A DNA stretch of 64,000 nucleotides from JACVRM01 sp036824245 (GCA_036824245.1 DAITAO010000005.1:1-64000); one strand, 5' to 3'; positions 52,923 to 60,994 are shown, numbered from the stretch's first letter. Notes: generated by a model not told the origin, from the letters alone. Program-made: numbers and translations.

Positions 52923-54701
52923 GTGCACCGGCCGAAGCGAGTCATTGCCCTGGTAGCGGCAGCCGTGCTGCTCGGCACGCTCGGAGAAGCAATGCCGCGC
53001 GGCCTCGGGGCTGCCACTACGAGCTCGAATGGGTGGATCGTCTTCGAGAGCGACCGGACCGAGCGGTACGGAGAGCACATCTACCTCATGCGTGTCGACA
53101 AGGGCGGCCGCCTGCGACTGGCTGACGATCTCGGACCCGGCCGGGGTGCAGTGCCGTCACCCGACGGGAAGCGTGTCGCGTTCTACCGACCAACCGCGAG
53201 CGGCAATGGCCTCTACATTGGGCGTGTCGACGGTTCGCGTTTGCGCAAGCTCGCCGAGACCGAGCTTGGCTACTCCCTCGAGCCGCCACGCTGGTCGCCA
53301 GACGCGAAGCGGATCGCGTACCGCATTCCTGGACCCGGAACCACCGTCGAGAATCTTGACGACGGACGCACCCGGGTCGTTCGCAACGTCGGCCCGCCGT
53401 CGTGGTCGCCTGACGGGCGGTCGATCGTGTACGAGGGTGCACCCTCGTCACATCCGCAGTTCCTCTTCACCTTGCGCCTGACCGCAGGTACCTCTCCGGT
53501 GCGGCTGCCGGTGAGAGGAGCTGACCCTACGTGGTCGCCCGCCGGAAACGCCATTGCGTTCTGGTCGAGCAACGCGCTGCGGGTCGTGCGACCCAACGGC
53601 ACGCGCAAGCGTGTCCTCGTCCGCGGGGCGGTCGGGCCCTACGCATGGTCACCCGACGGTCGACGCATGGCCTTCGCCCACCTGAATGAGTCGCGCGGCC
53701 TCTACATCATCAATCGTGATGGAACGGGGCTGCGGCGCGTCGCCGTCAACGTGCCCAGGAATCGGCCGGTGTGGTCACCAGACGCACGCTTCGTGGCGGT
53801 CGCCTACGAAGAGGCGCTGGTGGTACGGCTTTTCAATACGCGCTCGACCCGGCGAACCGCGTACGGACTCGGATGGCCGATGCAGAGGGCTACTGGCCCG
53901 GTCGGCTGGCTCGGCCGGCGCTCCATGCTGTTCTCGGCGGAAGTAGTTCGAAACGACCGAGATCTATTCGCGGTCTCTCCGGGCGGCTCGACGCTGAGGC
54001 GCCTGACGAAGAACACCGTTCCTGACTACGACACTGCAAGATCGCCTGACGGGAGCCGCGTCGCCTTCGTACGCGAGCCGGTCGACGGGCGCGGAGCGCT
54101 GTACGTAATGCGCCTTGAGGATCGCGCCGTCACTCGGCTCACGGGGCTCGGGGCGCCGCCCAGCTCGCCCGCGTGGGCGCCGGACGGCGACAGGATTGCC
54201 TTCGTGAGCGGCTCTGAGCAGGGGATCCAGGTTATCGATCTCGAGTCGCGCGCGGTTCGTCCGCTCGCGCCCGGGAGAGACCCGACCTGGTCCCCGGACG
54301 GGCAGCAGATCGCATTCGCCGGCCTTTCCGACATCTACGTGATTGATGCGGACGGTGGAGCTCCGCGGCGCCTTACGGATAACCCGCTTCTGGATCGCTC
54401 CCCGTCGTGGTCGCCGGATGGACGCCGTCTTGCTTTCGCAAGCCGAACCGACTCCCACGACGAATTCTCCTCGCTGACGTTGGCCTTGATCAACGCGGAC
54501 GGCACTGGGCTTGTAAACCTGCCGGTCCCGGGTTACAACCCGTCGTGGTCGCCCGACGGCGACCAAATCGCCTTCGACCTACGCGCGTCAATCTGGAAGG
54601 TGCGTGTCAACGGAGAGGGTCTCGTGCGTCTCGCGGACACGTCGGCGCACGGGCGACCGCTGCGCAAGGAAGGCAATCCCACCTGGCTCCCGGCCGAGTA
54701 G
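52923..54701 (+). CDS. exported TolB-like beta-propeller protein
   Basis: A 592-residue protein with a signal peptide (RVIALVAAAVLLGTLGEA) followed by about a dozen WD40/PD40-type repeats, recognised by recurring W-S-P-D-G motifs (for example PRWSPDAKRIAY, PSWSPDGRSIVY, PTWSPDGQQIAF). It is a TolB-like propeller, probably extracytoplasmic. I chose GTG 52923 because of its -10 and because the longer frame to 52776 adds non-signal-like residues. The stop TAG faces the convergent carboxylase gene two bases away. Function is unknown; such propellers often bind proteins or polysaccharides. Confidence 0.85.
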   Translation: MHRPKRVIALVAAAVLLGTLGEAMPRGLGAATTSSNGWIVFESDRTERYGEHIYLMRVDKGGRLRLADDLGPGRGAVPSPDGKRVAFYRPTASGNGLYIGRVDGSRLRKLAETELGYSLEPPRWSPDAKRIAYRIPGPGTTVENLDDGRTRVVRNVGPPSWSPDGRSIVYEGAPSSHPQFLFTLRLTAGTSPVRLPVRGADPTWSPAGNAIAFWSSNALRVVRPNGTRKRVLVRGAVGPYAWSPDGRRMAFAHLNESRGLYIINRDGTGLRRVAVNVPRNRPVWSPDARFVAVAYEEALVVRLFNTRSTRRTAYGLGWPMQRATGPVGWLGRRSMLFSAEVVRNDRDLFAVSPGGSTLRRLTKNTVPDYDTARSPDGSRVAFVREPVDGRGALYVMRLEDRAVTRLTGLGAPPSSPAWAPDGDRIAFVSGSEQGIQVIDLESRAVRPLAPGRDPTWSPDGQQIAFAGLSDIYVIDADGGAPRRLTDNPLLDRSPSWSPDGRRLAFASRTDSHDEFSSLTLALINADGTGLVNLPVPGYNPSWSPDGDQIAFDLRASIWKVRVNGEGLVRLADTSAHGRPLRKEGNPTWLPAE

Positions 54702-54703
54702 CG

Positions 54704-56326
54704 CTACTCCTCGAGCTCGATGAGAAGCTGCCCGGCGCTGACGAGCTCGCCCTCACCCACGTGCACCGCCTTGACCACCGCCTCGTAGGGCGACACGACC
54801 GGCGTCTCCATCTTCATCGCCTCGAGCAGGAGCAGCGTCTGGCGCGGCTCGACCCGGTCGCCATCCGCGACGAGCACGCGGATGACGCTGCCCGGCATCG
54901 GCGCCGTGAGCGCGCTCTGCTCGCCGGCCGGGCCGTGCTGGTGCGCCGCCTGGTCGACGTCGGGCGGCGAGTGGGGAGGGGGCGCGGGCAGGTTGAGCCG
55001 GAACGCGCCGCGCCACGGCCCGCTGGGCTCGACAGGGGGCGCCGACAGCGGCGGGTAGTCCGTCAGAAAGGCGGTCGTCGTGCGGCCTGCCCGAACGACC
55101 GGATGCCCCACGAGCCACCGTAGGAACGGCAAGTTCGTGCGCACGCCGCGCACCTCGGTATGCGTAAGCGCTTCGCGCAGCGCTGCCAGTGCCTCGGCGC
55201 GCGTCTCCCCGTGTGCGATCAGCTTCGCGATCAGCGGGTCGTAGGCGACGCCGACCTCGTCGCCCTCCTCGATGCCGGCGTCGACGCGCACACCCTCGGG
55301 CACTCGCAGGTGCTCCACGCGGCCCGTCTGCGGCAGGAAGGTGCGCGGGTCCTCGGCGTAGAGACGCACCTCGACCGCATGACCTTGTAACAGACTGTTA
55401 CTTGGCAACGGGGTGCTGTTCCTCTGGGCGATGCGCAGCTGCCACTCGACGAGGTCAAGGCCGGTGACGGCCTCCGTGACGGGATGCTCGACCTGGATGC
55501 GACCGTTGAGCTCGAGGAGATAGAAGCGCCCGGAGGGCTCGTCGAGCATGAACTCGACCGTGCCCGCGCTGCGGTAGCCCACGGCCCGCGCGAACGTGGC
55601 GGCGGCCCCCTCGAGGCGCTCCCGCAGCGGAGCCTCGACGGCAGGTGAGGGCGATTCCTCGAGCACCTTCTGGTAGCGGCGCTGGATCGAGCACTCGCGC
55701 TCGCCCAGCGTGACCACCGAGCCGGCCCCATCGGCCAGTACCTGGACCTCAACGTGTCTGGGTCGCTCGACGTACCGCTCGCAGAAGACACGGTCGTCCC
55801 CGAAGGCGGCCTCGGCCTCGCGCCGCGCGGCGGCGAGTGCCTCCTCGAGCTCGCCGGGATCGCGCACCACACGCATTCCACGCCCGCCGCCGCCCGCCGC
55901 CGCCTTGACGAGCAGGGGATAGCCGATCTCGTCGGGCTCGCCCGTCTCGACGACGGGCACACCAGCTTCGAGCGCGATGCGCTTGGCCTCGATCTTGTCG
56001 CCTCCGAGCCGCAGCGCCTCCGCCGAGGGGCCCACGAACACGAGCCCGGCAGCCTCGACGGCCGCTGCGAAAGCGGGGTTCTCGGCCAGGAACCCGTAGC
56101 CCGGATGGATTGCGTCCGCCCCCGCCTCGCGGGCGGCGCGGATGTGCTCCTCCGGGTGCAGGTAGCCGGCGATGTCGACGATCTCCGCGGCAAGGCGCGT
56201 GTGGAGCGCACCTCGGTCGTCCGGTGCAGCAACCGCCACCGTGGAGATGCCGAGCTCGCGACAAGTGCGGAAGATGCGCACGGCGATCTCGCCGCGGTTG
56301 GCCACGAGCAGCTTGCGGATCTCCAC
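54704..56326 (-). CDS. acyl-CoA carboxylase alpha subunit (biotin carboxylase + BCCP)
   Basis: A 540-residue biotin-dependent subunit. The biotin carboxylase part has VANRGEIAVRIFRTCRELGI, an ATP-grasp loop with KAAAGGGGRGMR, and the VEFMLDE and ELNGRIQVEHPVTE blocks. The BCCP end carries the biotin lysine in LLLLEAMKMETPV (about residue 504). It is shorter than usual two-domain alpha subunits (about 590-660), so part of the linker or BT region is trimmed. GTG 56326 has TACGCT seven bases upstream. Residues coded by the 20-bp palindrome at 55385-55404 (SNSLLQ) lie just before the conserved GHAVEVRLYAEDP. It carboxylates acetyl- or propionyl-CoA together with a CT partner such as that at 60995. 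Confidence 0.9.
   Translation of the reverse strand: MEIRKLLVANRGEIAVRIFRTCRELGISTVAVAAPDDRGALHTRLAAEIVDIAGYLHPEEHIRAAREAGADAIHPGYGFLAENPAFAAAVEAAGLVFVGPSAEALRLGGDKIEAKRIALEAGVPVVETGEPDEIGYPLLVKAAAGGGGRGMRVVRDPGELEEALAAARREAEAAFGDDRVFCERYVERPRHVEVQVLADGAGSVVTLGERECSIQRRYQKVLEESPSPAVEAPLRERLEGAAATFARAVGYRSAGTVEFMLDEPSGRFYLLELNGRIQVEHPVTEAVTGLDLVEWQLRIAQRNSTPLPSNSLLQGHAVEVRLYAEDPRTFLPQTGRVEHLRVPEGVRVDAGIEEGDEVGVAYDPLIAKLIAHGETRAEALAALREALTHTEVRGVRTNLPFLRWLVGHPVVRAGRTTTAFLTDYPPLSAPPVEPSGPWRGAFRLNLPAPPPHSPPDVDQAAHQHGPAGEQSALTAPMPGSVIRVLVADGDRVEPRQTLLLLEAMKMETPVVSPYEAVVKAVHVGEGELVSAGQLLIELEE
55385..55404 (+). repeat. TTGYAACAGACYGTTRCTTG palindromic element, copy 3 (inside a gene)
   Basis: TTGTAACAGACTGTTACTTG, core GTAACAG-A-CTGTTAC, lies in the biotin carboxylase coding region on the opposite strand and is translated as part of PSNSLLQ. 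The gene remains open and the surrounding family motifs have normal spacing, so the element replaces or coincides with coding bases rather than disrupting the frame. Confidence 0.75.
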
Positions 56327-56430
56327 GGCGGGCAGCGTAAGCGGACCGCGCCGGCGCAGCGCTTGTGAGCGCGGTCACACCGCGTACATTCCGGCCGACC
56401 GAGCAGAGGAGGAGCGCTACCGGCGGTGGT

Positions 56431-57171
56431 CTAAGCGCGCCAGTTCGGTGCGCGGCGCTCGAGGAACGCCCGTAGCCCTTCCTGGCCTTCTGCGCTCGTG
56501 CGAAGGCGGGCTGCCGCTTCGGCTGTGGCATCGCCGCGCGGTCCTTCGCGGATGAGCCGCTTCGCCTCCCGCGCAGCCTGCGGCCCCGAGGTGACCAGCT
56601 CGGCGAGCACGCGCTCGACCGAAGCGTCGAGATCCCCGGACACCTCGCCGACGAGCCCGATCTGAAGAGCGGTGTCGGCCCCGAAGCGCTCGCCTGTGAG
56701 GAAGTAGCGGCGGGCGGCTGCGCCGATGCGCGGCAGCACGAATGGCGAGATGACAGCCGGGATGATGCCGAGCTTGACCTCCGAGAAGCCGAACACAGCA
56801 TCCTCGGCGGCCAGAGCGATGTCTGCGCACGCCGTCAGGCCCGATCCGCCTCCGAGCGCATAACCGTGCACGCGTGCGACGACGGGCGCCGGGCAGGAGT
56901 CGACGGCTTCGAGCATGCGGTAGAGCCGTCGAGCGTCCTCGACGTTCTCCTCTAACGTCAGGTCGATCGACGACCGTTGCCACTCGACGTCGGCGCCGGC
57001 ACAGAAACTCGGCCCGTCGCCGCCGAGCACTACGGTCCGGGCGTCGCCCACGTCCGCGAACGCCTCGGTCAGCTCGCGGATGGCGGTGGCATCGAAAGCG
57101 TTGCGGCGCTCGGGGCGGGCGAGCGTGACGCGCAGGACGGCCCCGTCACGTTCGACACGTAGCGTCTCCAT
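56431..57171 (-). CDS. enoyl-CoA hydratase/isomerase family protein
   Basis: The 246-residue crotonase-fold protein has the CoA-binding oxyanion-hole motifs VVLGGDGPSFCAGADVEWQ and HGYALGGGSGLTACADIALA. ATG 57171 gives the standard start (ETLRVERDGAVLRVTLARPERRNAFD). One catalytic glutamate is at the expected place in the second motif area (alternating Gly/Glu); assignment to a specific reaction (hydration, isomerisation or hydrolysis) is not possible. It is divergent from DapA-like across a palindromic -10, and it sits between carboxylase alpha and the DapA-like gene. Confidence 0.87.
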   Translation of the reverse strand: METLRVERDGAVLRVTLARPERRNAFDATAIRELTEAFADVGDARTVVLGGDGPSFCAGADVEWQRSSIDLTLEENVEDARRLYRMLEAVDSCPAPVVARVHGYALGGGSGLTACADIALAAEDAVFGFSEVKLGIIPAVISPFVLPRIGAAARRYFLTGERFGADTALQIGLVGEVSGDLDASVERVLAELVTSGPQAAREAKRLIREGPRGDATAEAAARLRTSAEGQEGLRAFLERRAPNWRA

Positions 57172-57178
57172 CGCGGCT

Positions 57179-57188
57179 GAATATATTC
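57179..57188. promoter_or_regulatory. palindromic GAATATATTC, shared divergent -10
   Basis: The perfect palindrome supplies TATATT to both strands: six bases before GTG 57194 on plus, and eight bases before ATG 57171 on minus. The two leaderless-type promoters occupy the same bases, so they should be mutually exclusive on one DNA molecule. Confidence 0.6.
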
Positions 57189-57193
57189 GGGTC

Positions 57194-58030
57194 GTGCTGA
57201 GTGGAGCCCTTGCCGCAGCCGTGACCCCCCTAAAGGATGCCGGCGCGGCGCTGGACGAGGATGCGATTGGGCCATACGTCGATTTCCTCGTCGAAGGCGG
57301 TCTCGACGGCATTCTGGCGCTTGGAACGACCGGCGAGGGCATTCTCCTGTCGATCGAAGAACGGCGCCGTGTGGCCGAGCGATTCGTTGCAGTGGCGGAC
57401 GGCCGCCTGGCGGTCGCCGTGCATTGCGGTGCCCAGACGACCGCGGAGACCGTTGCGCTCGCCGAGCATGCGGCAGCGAGCGGAGCGGACGCGGTGGCGG
57501 TCATCGGGCCGCCGTACTACGCGTTCGACGAGGAGGCGCTCTACCGCCACTTCGCTGCCGCGGCGCACGCCTGCGAGCCGGTGCCCTTCTATCTGTACGA
57601 GTTCCGCGCGCGCACCGGCTACTCGATTCCTGTGGCGGTGATCGACCGGCTGCGAGAGGCGGTGCCGAGCCTGCGCGGGCTCAAGGTGTCGAACGCGGAC
57701 TGGGACGCGGTCGAGCCGTACCTCGCCGAGGGGCTCGACGCATTCATCGGCGCGGAGTCGCAGCTCGTGCGCGGGCTCGAAGCGGGTGCTGCAGGCGCCG
57801 TCTCCGGTCTCGCGGCCGCCTATCCCGAGCTGGTCGCGTCAGTCGTGCGCGAGCGGTCCGGCGAGCTCGCCAAGACGAGGGCTGCGATCGAGCGCTTCCC
57901 GTTCCACGCGGCCCTCAAGGTCGTGCTGGCGTGGCGCGGCCTGCCCGTGGAGGAAGCCGTGCGCGCGCCGCTGCGCACGCTAACCGGCGAGGAGCGGGAG
58001 GAGCTGCACCGTTGGCTCGCATCGTCGTAG
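57194..58030 (+). CDS. DapA-family aldolase/synthase (dihydrodipicolinate synthase-like)
   Basis: A 278-residue TIM-barrel protein. LGTTGEGILLS is the phosphate/pyruvate-binding GTTGE motif and GLKVSNADW contains the Schiff-base lysine. The usual YNxP tyrosine region is changed (PFYLYEFRARTGYS), so it is probably not a true lysine-biosynthesis DapA but a relative that cleaves or makes a 2-keto acid. GTG 57194 gives the family start (LSGALAAAVTPLKDAG). The TTG start of the FAD oxidoreductase lies inside its last codons, so the two are translationally coupled, as in keto-acid or hydroxyproline/D-amino acid breakdown modules; pathway is inference. Confidence 0.85.
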   Translation: MLSGALAAAVTPLKDAGAALDEDAIGPYVDFLVEGGLDGILALGTTGEGILLSIEERRRVAERFVAVADGRLAVAVHCGAQTTAETVALAEHAAASGADAVAVIGPPYYAFDEEALYRHFAAAAHACEPVPFYLYEFRARTGYSIPVAVIDRLREAVPSLRGLKVSNADWDAVEPYLAEGLDAFIGAESQLVRGLEAGAAGAVSGLAAAYPELVASVVRERSGELAKTRAAIERFPFHAALKVVLAWRGLPVEEAVRAPLRTLTGEEREELHRWLASS

Positions 58031-59061
58031 CCGGCGCCGGCGCCATCGGCGCCAGCATCGCCTACCACCTCGCGCTGCGAGGAGCGCGCGACGTGGTGCT
58101 CGCAGAGCGCGCCACGGTGGCCGGCGGAGCCACGGGCAAGGCGATGGGCGGTGTGCGGCAGCAGTTCTCCACGGCCGCGGAGGTGCGGCTCGCGCAGGAG
58201 AGCGTTCGCCTCTTCGAGGAGCTCGGTGCGCCGCTGTTCGAGCAGGTCGGCTACCTGTTCCTCGCCACGACCAGGGAAGGGCAGGCGGAGCTCGAGCACC
58301 GCCGCGACCTCCAGCGTGCGCTGGGCGTGCCCGTGGAGGACGTCGACGCAAGTGTCCCGGGGCTCCGCACCGACGACGTGCGCGGTGCCGTGATCTGCCG
58401 CCTGGACGGCGTTGCCGATCCCGCGGGTGTCACGCACGAGCTGGTGCGCCGCGCCGCCCGCCTCGGTGTGGTGGTGCGCCAAGAGACGGACGCGCTCGGG
58501 CTGGCGAGGGACCTGCTCGTGGTCGCGTGCGGCGCAGACTCACCCGACGTTGCGGCGCAAGTCGGTGTCGAGCTGCCGATCCGGCCCCTCTGTCGCCAGC
58601 TCGTCGAGGTCGGCCCGGTGACGGGACTGCCCGGCGATCTCCCCATGACGATCGAGTGCGAGAGTGGTTTCCACTTCCGCCGGGTGGGCGCGAACCTGCG
58701 GCTCGCGATGACGGAGCCCGTCGCGCGCTGGGGGACTCGCGAATGGGTGGACGAGGAGCTCGTGGCCGACTGGCGGCGCCGGCTCGCGCATCGCTATCCG
58801 GCGGCTGCGGACACACCGGTCGTGCGCGCGTGGGCCGGCCTGTACGACATGACACCGGACGCTCATCCCATCATCGGCGAGGTCGCGGACGGCGTCTACG
58901 CGGCCTGCGGCTTCTCGGGACACGGCTTCATGCAAGCGCCGGCCGTCGGCGATTCGGTTGCCGCGGAGCTCCTCGGCGAGGAGCCGCCGGTCGACCTGTC
59001 GGCGTACCGGCCGGCCCGCTTCGCCTCAGGTGCGGTCTTTCCGGAGACCCTCGTCCTGTGA
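58012..59061 (+). CDS. FAD-dependent oxidoreductase, glycine/D-amino acid oxidase (DAO) type
   Basis: A 349-residue DAO-fold flavoenzyme from TTG 58012 overlapping the DapA-like gene by 19 bases. The ADP-binding motif ARIVVAGAGAIGASIAYHLA starts the protein, the second FAD contact is near AACGFSGHGFMQAPAVGD, and YDMTPDAHPIIGEV in the C-terminal half is the typical DAO region. It probably oxidises an amino acid or N-methyl amino acid to an imine or aldehyde, passing product to the DapA-like partner. It is shorter than the usual 370-400 residues but motifs are intact. Confidence 0.86.
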   Translation: MARIVVAGAGAIGASIAYHLALRGARDVVLAERATVAGGATGKAMGGVRQQFSTAAEVRLAQESVRLFEELGAPLFEQVGYLFLATTREGQAELEHRRDLQRALGVPVEDVDASVPGLRTDDVRGAVICRLDGVADPAGVTHELVRRAARLGVVVRQETDALGLARDLLVVACGADSPDVAAQVGVELPIRPLCRQLVEVGPVTGLPGDLPMTIECESGFHFRRVGANLRLAMTEPVARWGTREWVDEELVADWRRRLAHRYPAAADTPVVRAWAGLYDMTPDAHPIIGEVADGVYAACGFSGHGFMQAPAVGDSVAAELLGEEPPVDLSAYRPARFASGAVFPETLVL

Positions 59062-59157
59062 TCGAGGTCGGGTGGGAGCAGGTGCGGGGTTTTCCGGCTC
59101 GAGCGCAGCGGTCTGGGGCCCCTCAACGAGTGGCTGCGGCCGCTGGCGACCGCCTGA
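59058..59157 (+). pseudogene. small frameshifted ORF remnant
   Basis: GTG 59058 overlaps the preceding stop (GTGA) and reads IEVGWEQVR. After the GGGG run near 59095 the alternative frame continues VFRLERSGLGPLNEWLRPLATA to TGA 59155-59157. One base must be removed to join them. The 30-odd residues could be a small protein or the end of a decayed gene; the second part resembles the C-terminal helix of ArsR-type regulators only loosely. Confidence 0.3.
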
Positions 59158-59160
59158 GAC

Positions 59161-59490
59161 TTACTCGAATGCGAGCCCGAGCCGCGAGAGCTGCTCGACG
59201 GCGAAGTCCCCTTCTACCGTGGCTTCGATGTCGAACTCCTCGCCGATGTCCGGGTCCTTGCCGATCAGCTCCCGGGCGCGGCTCGGCACATCTTGCTGAG
59301 CTGCTTGACTCGACTCCCAGAGGTAGACCGCGCCCCAGCGCTCGGTCGCCTCGTCGGAGATCCACGCCTTGAAGCGGAGGCCGGGCACCTCGGCGAAGGC
59401 GTCGACCGACTCGTCGCGCAGGTAACGGCGCAGCTCGCCGATTGTCGTTTTCGAGTCGGCGAGATTCCAGAGAACGATGCGGATCAGCAC
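59161..59490 (-). CDS. small dimeric alpha/beta-barrel (antibiotic-monooxygenase-like) protein
   Basis: A 109-residue protein from GTG 59490. The pattern IRIVLWNLADSKTTIGELRRYL, then GLRFKAWISDEATERWGAVYLWES and a C-terminal FDIEATVEGDF, fits the YdhR/ABM ferredoxin-like dimer fold. Catalysis is unproven for such small proteins. It follows a 47-residue gene immediately, with TAG stop and GTG start adjacent, in a minus-strand cluster with a cupin. Confidence 0.65.
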   Translation of the reverse strand: MLIRIVLWNLADSKTTIGELRRYLRDESVDAFAEVPGLRFKAWISDEATERWGAVYLWESSQAAQQDVPSRARELIGKDPDIGEEFDIEATVEGDFAVEQLSRLGLAFE

Positions 59491-59634
59491 CTACTCGGGC
59501 GGCGGCAGCTTGGCCAGGAGTGCCTTGATGAGGCGCAGCACGTCCGCCTCCTCGTGGCCGAAGTCGTCGAGGTAGGACTGCAACGCCGAGCGGAGCAGGC
59601 GGAGCTCTTCGTCGGTCAGCTCGATCGTGGTCAT
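59491..59634 (-). CDS. 47-residue protein of unknown function
   Basis: This very short gene starts with ATG 59634. The -10 TAGGCT (59642-59647) lies seven bases upstream. The protein is helical and acidic (TIELTDEELRLLRSALQSYL, DDFGHEEADVLRLIKALLAKL). The stop TAG abuts the GTG of the next gene with no spacer. I do not recognise a family; it resembles small helical proteins found with ABM-fold partners. Confidence 0.65.
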   Translation of the reverse strand: MTTIELTDEELRLLRSALQSYLDDFGHEEADVLRLIKALLAKLPPPE

Positions 59635-59644
59635 GTGGCGGAGC

Positions 59645-60007
59645 CTATCCCCACTCGGGCGGCTCGTACTTGCCCTCCAGGGGCGCGCCGAACGTGATGA
59701 ATTCCAGACCGTCGTCGCCGGATACGGGAACGCGAGTCGTGTCGGGATCGACGCGGATCAGGCGTCCCGGCTTCAGCTCCACGTCGTTGCCGGAGATCCG
59801 CATCACGCCCGAGCCCTTGACGACGAAGTAGACCTCTTCGAGGTTCGCCGCCGCGTGATTGTGCTCGCGGCCCTCCTGGTTGGGAGGAAAGACGAAGTAG
59901 TTGAACCCGAACGCTCGCGCGCCCAGGGCGCGCCGCGTCTTCCGCACCATGCCGCCCGGCCCCTCGCCCTCCAGCTCGCTCACGTCGATCACGTCGTATC
60001 CGGCCAT
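59645..60007 (-). CDS. cupin-domain protein
   Basis: A 120-residue single cupin. ATG 60007 has AGGAGGAG upstream. The metal-binding motif HNHAAANLEEVYFVVKGSGVM shows the first cupin motif with histidines and glutamate, and GRLIRVDPDTTRVPV is the second. The N-terminus DVIDVSELEGEGPGGMVRKTRRALGA is common in small actinobacterial cupins. Such proteins bind metal and act as enzymes or sensors; the role here is open. The open frame to 60097 enters the repeat block and is rejected. Confidence 0.83.
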   Translation of the reverse strand: MAGYDVIDVSELEGEGPGGMVRKTRRALGARAFGFNYFVFPPNQEGREHNHAAANLEEVYFVVKGSGVMRISGNDVELKPGRLIRVDPDTTRVPVSGDDGLEFITFGAPLEGKYEPPEWG

Positions 60008-60062
60008 AACTCCTCCTGCGCTGTCTCGAAAATCGTCACAGAACTGTGAAACTGCACCTAGA

Positions 60063-60135
60063 CAGGGACAGTCCCTGGTCGTGTCCCGCCGAGGCATGGC
60101 GTTTGTGGCGAAAGTGTGTCGATGTCGCCGCTTCT
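60063..60135 (+). repeat. interspersed repeat with CAGGGACAGTCCCTG palindrome (copy B)
   Basis: The 15-bp odd palindrome CAGGGAC-A-GTCCCTG (60063-60077) starts a block similar to 13583-13650 (shared TGGCGTT, AGTGTG and other stretches over about 65 bases). The spacer 60008-60298 carries no gene; before this block there is CACAG-AA-CTGTG at about 60036-60047. Confidence 0.65.
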
Positions 60136-60201
60136 CGGCTACCGCGGAAGACGCCTGAGCGTCGTCTCCGCGATGTGCGTCCTGCCCGATGTGCGGTCTT
60201 T

Positions 60202-60218
60202 ACAGTGACTGTCACTGT
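60202..60218 (+). repeat. ACAGTGAC-T-GTCACTGT palindrome, second copy
   Basis: Arms ACAGTGAC (60202-60209) and GTCACTGT (60211-60218) with one central base repeat the core of the palindrome inside lhr (19587-19615). Here it is intergenic and upstream of a Nudix gene. Confidence 0.7.
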
Positions 60219-60298
60219 TAGGCCTCGGCTTCGCGGAAGCAGCCGCGAGAGATGAGGAGGAAGCGACGACCAACAGCAGCGCTGAGATCTGGTCCGTT

Positions 60299-60829
60299 GT
60301 GTCGCGTCGTATTCTGCTCGACCGGCGTCCCTGGCTCCGCGTCTGGGCCGAGGATCTCCGGTTGCCCGACGGCAGAATCGTCGAGGACTTCTACGGCATC
60401 GAAATGCCCGACTACGCCGTGGTGGTCGCGACTACTGCCGACGGAATCCTCGTCGAGCGCAGCTACAAGCACGGGCCGGGCAGAGTCGGACTTCACCTGC
60501 CGGCGGGCTACCTCGAGCCTGGGGAGGACGCCCTCCAAGCCGCGCAGCGCGAGCTACGGGAGGAGACCGGATACGCCGCCGACACGTGGAAGGAGGTCGG
60601 CCGCTTCACAGTTGACGGCAACCGTGGAGCCGGCACCGCCCACATCTTTCACGCACGAGACGCGCGACGGGTTGCGCCGCCGTCTTCCCACGACCTGGAG
60701 CAGACCGAGCTCGACGTCATGCCCATGAGCGTGCTTCTTGACGCGCTCCGGCGCGGTGAGGTGGCGTTGCTCGGAACAGCCGCGGCGATCGCGCTCGTGG
60801 CGCTCGACGAAGCCGCACCCGCGAGCTAG
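60299..60829 (+). CDS. Nudix hydrolase (ADP-ribose pyrophosphatase-like)
   Basis: A 176-residue Nudix protein from GTG 60299. The Nudix box GYLEPGEDALQAAQRELREETGY matches the consensus (G, five residues, E, seven residues, REUXEE). HLPAGYLEPGE before the box is typical of the ADP-ribose/NDP-sugar branch. The gene stands alone, with repeats upstream, and no strong Shine-Dalgarno is visible. Confidence 0.87.
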   Translation: MSRRILLDRRPWLRVWAEDLRLPDGRIVEDFYGIEMPDYAVVVATTADGILVERSYKHGPGRVGLHLPAGYLEPGEDALQAAQRELREETGYAADTWKEVGRFTVDGNRGAGTAHIFHARDARRVAPPSSHDLEQTELDVMPMSVLLDALRRGEVALLGTAAAIALVALDEAAPAS

Positions 60830-60990
60830 GAGGGTTTGAGGAAACGCAGTCTGTGCCGTCGGGCCGCGCTGCTCGCCCCGATGCCGCGTCCTCGGTCGCG
60901 CCGATAGCGCTGCTATCGACGCTCCTTGCGTCCTTGCCTCGGAACGACCATCGCGCCCCGACGACGAGCGGTATTCCGCCAAACCCTCCT
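60828..60990 (+). repeat. 163-bp element bounded by AGGAGGGTTTG inverted repeats
   Basis: The 11-base arms AGGAGGGTTTG (60828-60838) and CAAACCCTCCT (60980-60990) bound the spacer between two convergent genes. Inside is a hairpin CGATAGC-GCT-GCTATCG (60902-60918). It carries no gene; it may be a transposon-like miniature element or a very long bidirectional terminator structure. The right end almost touches the stop of the minus-strand gene at 60995. Confidence 0.55.
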
Positions 60991-60994
60991 GGCC

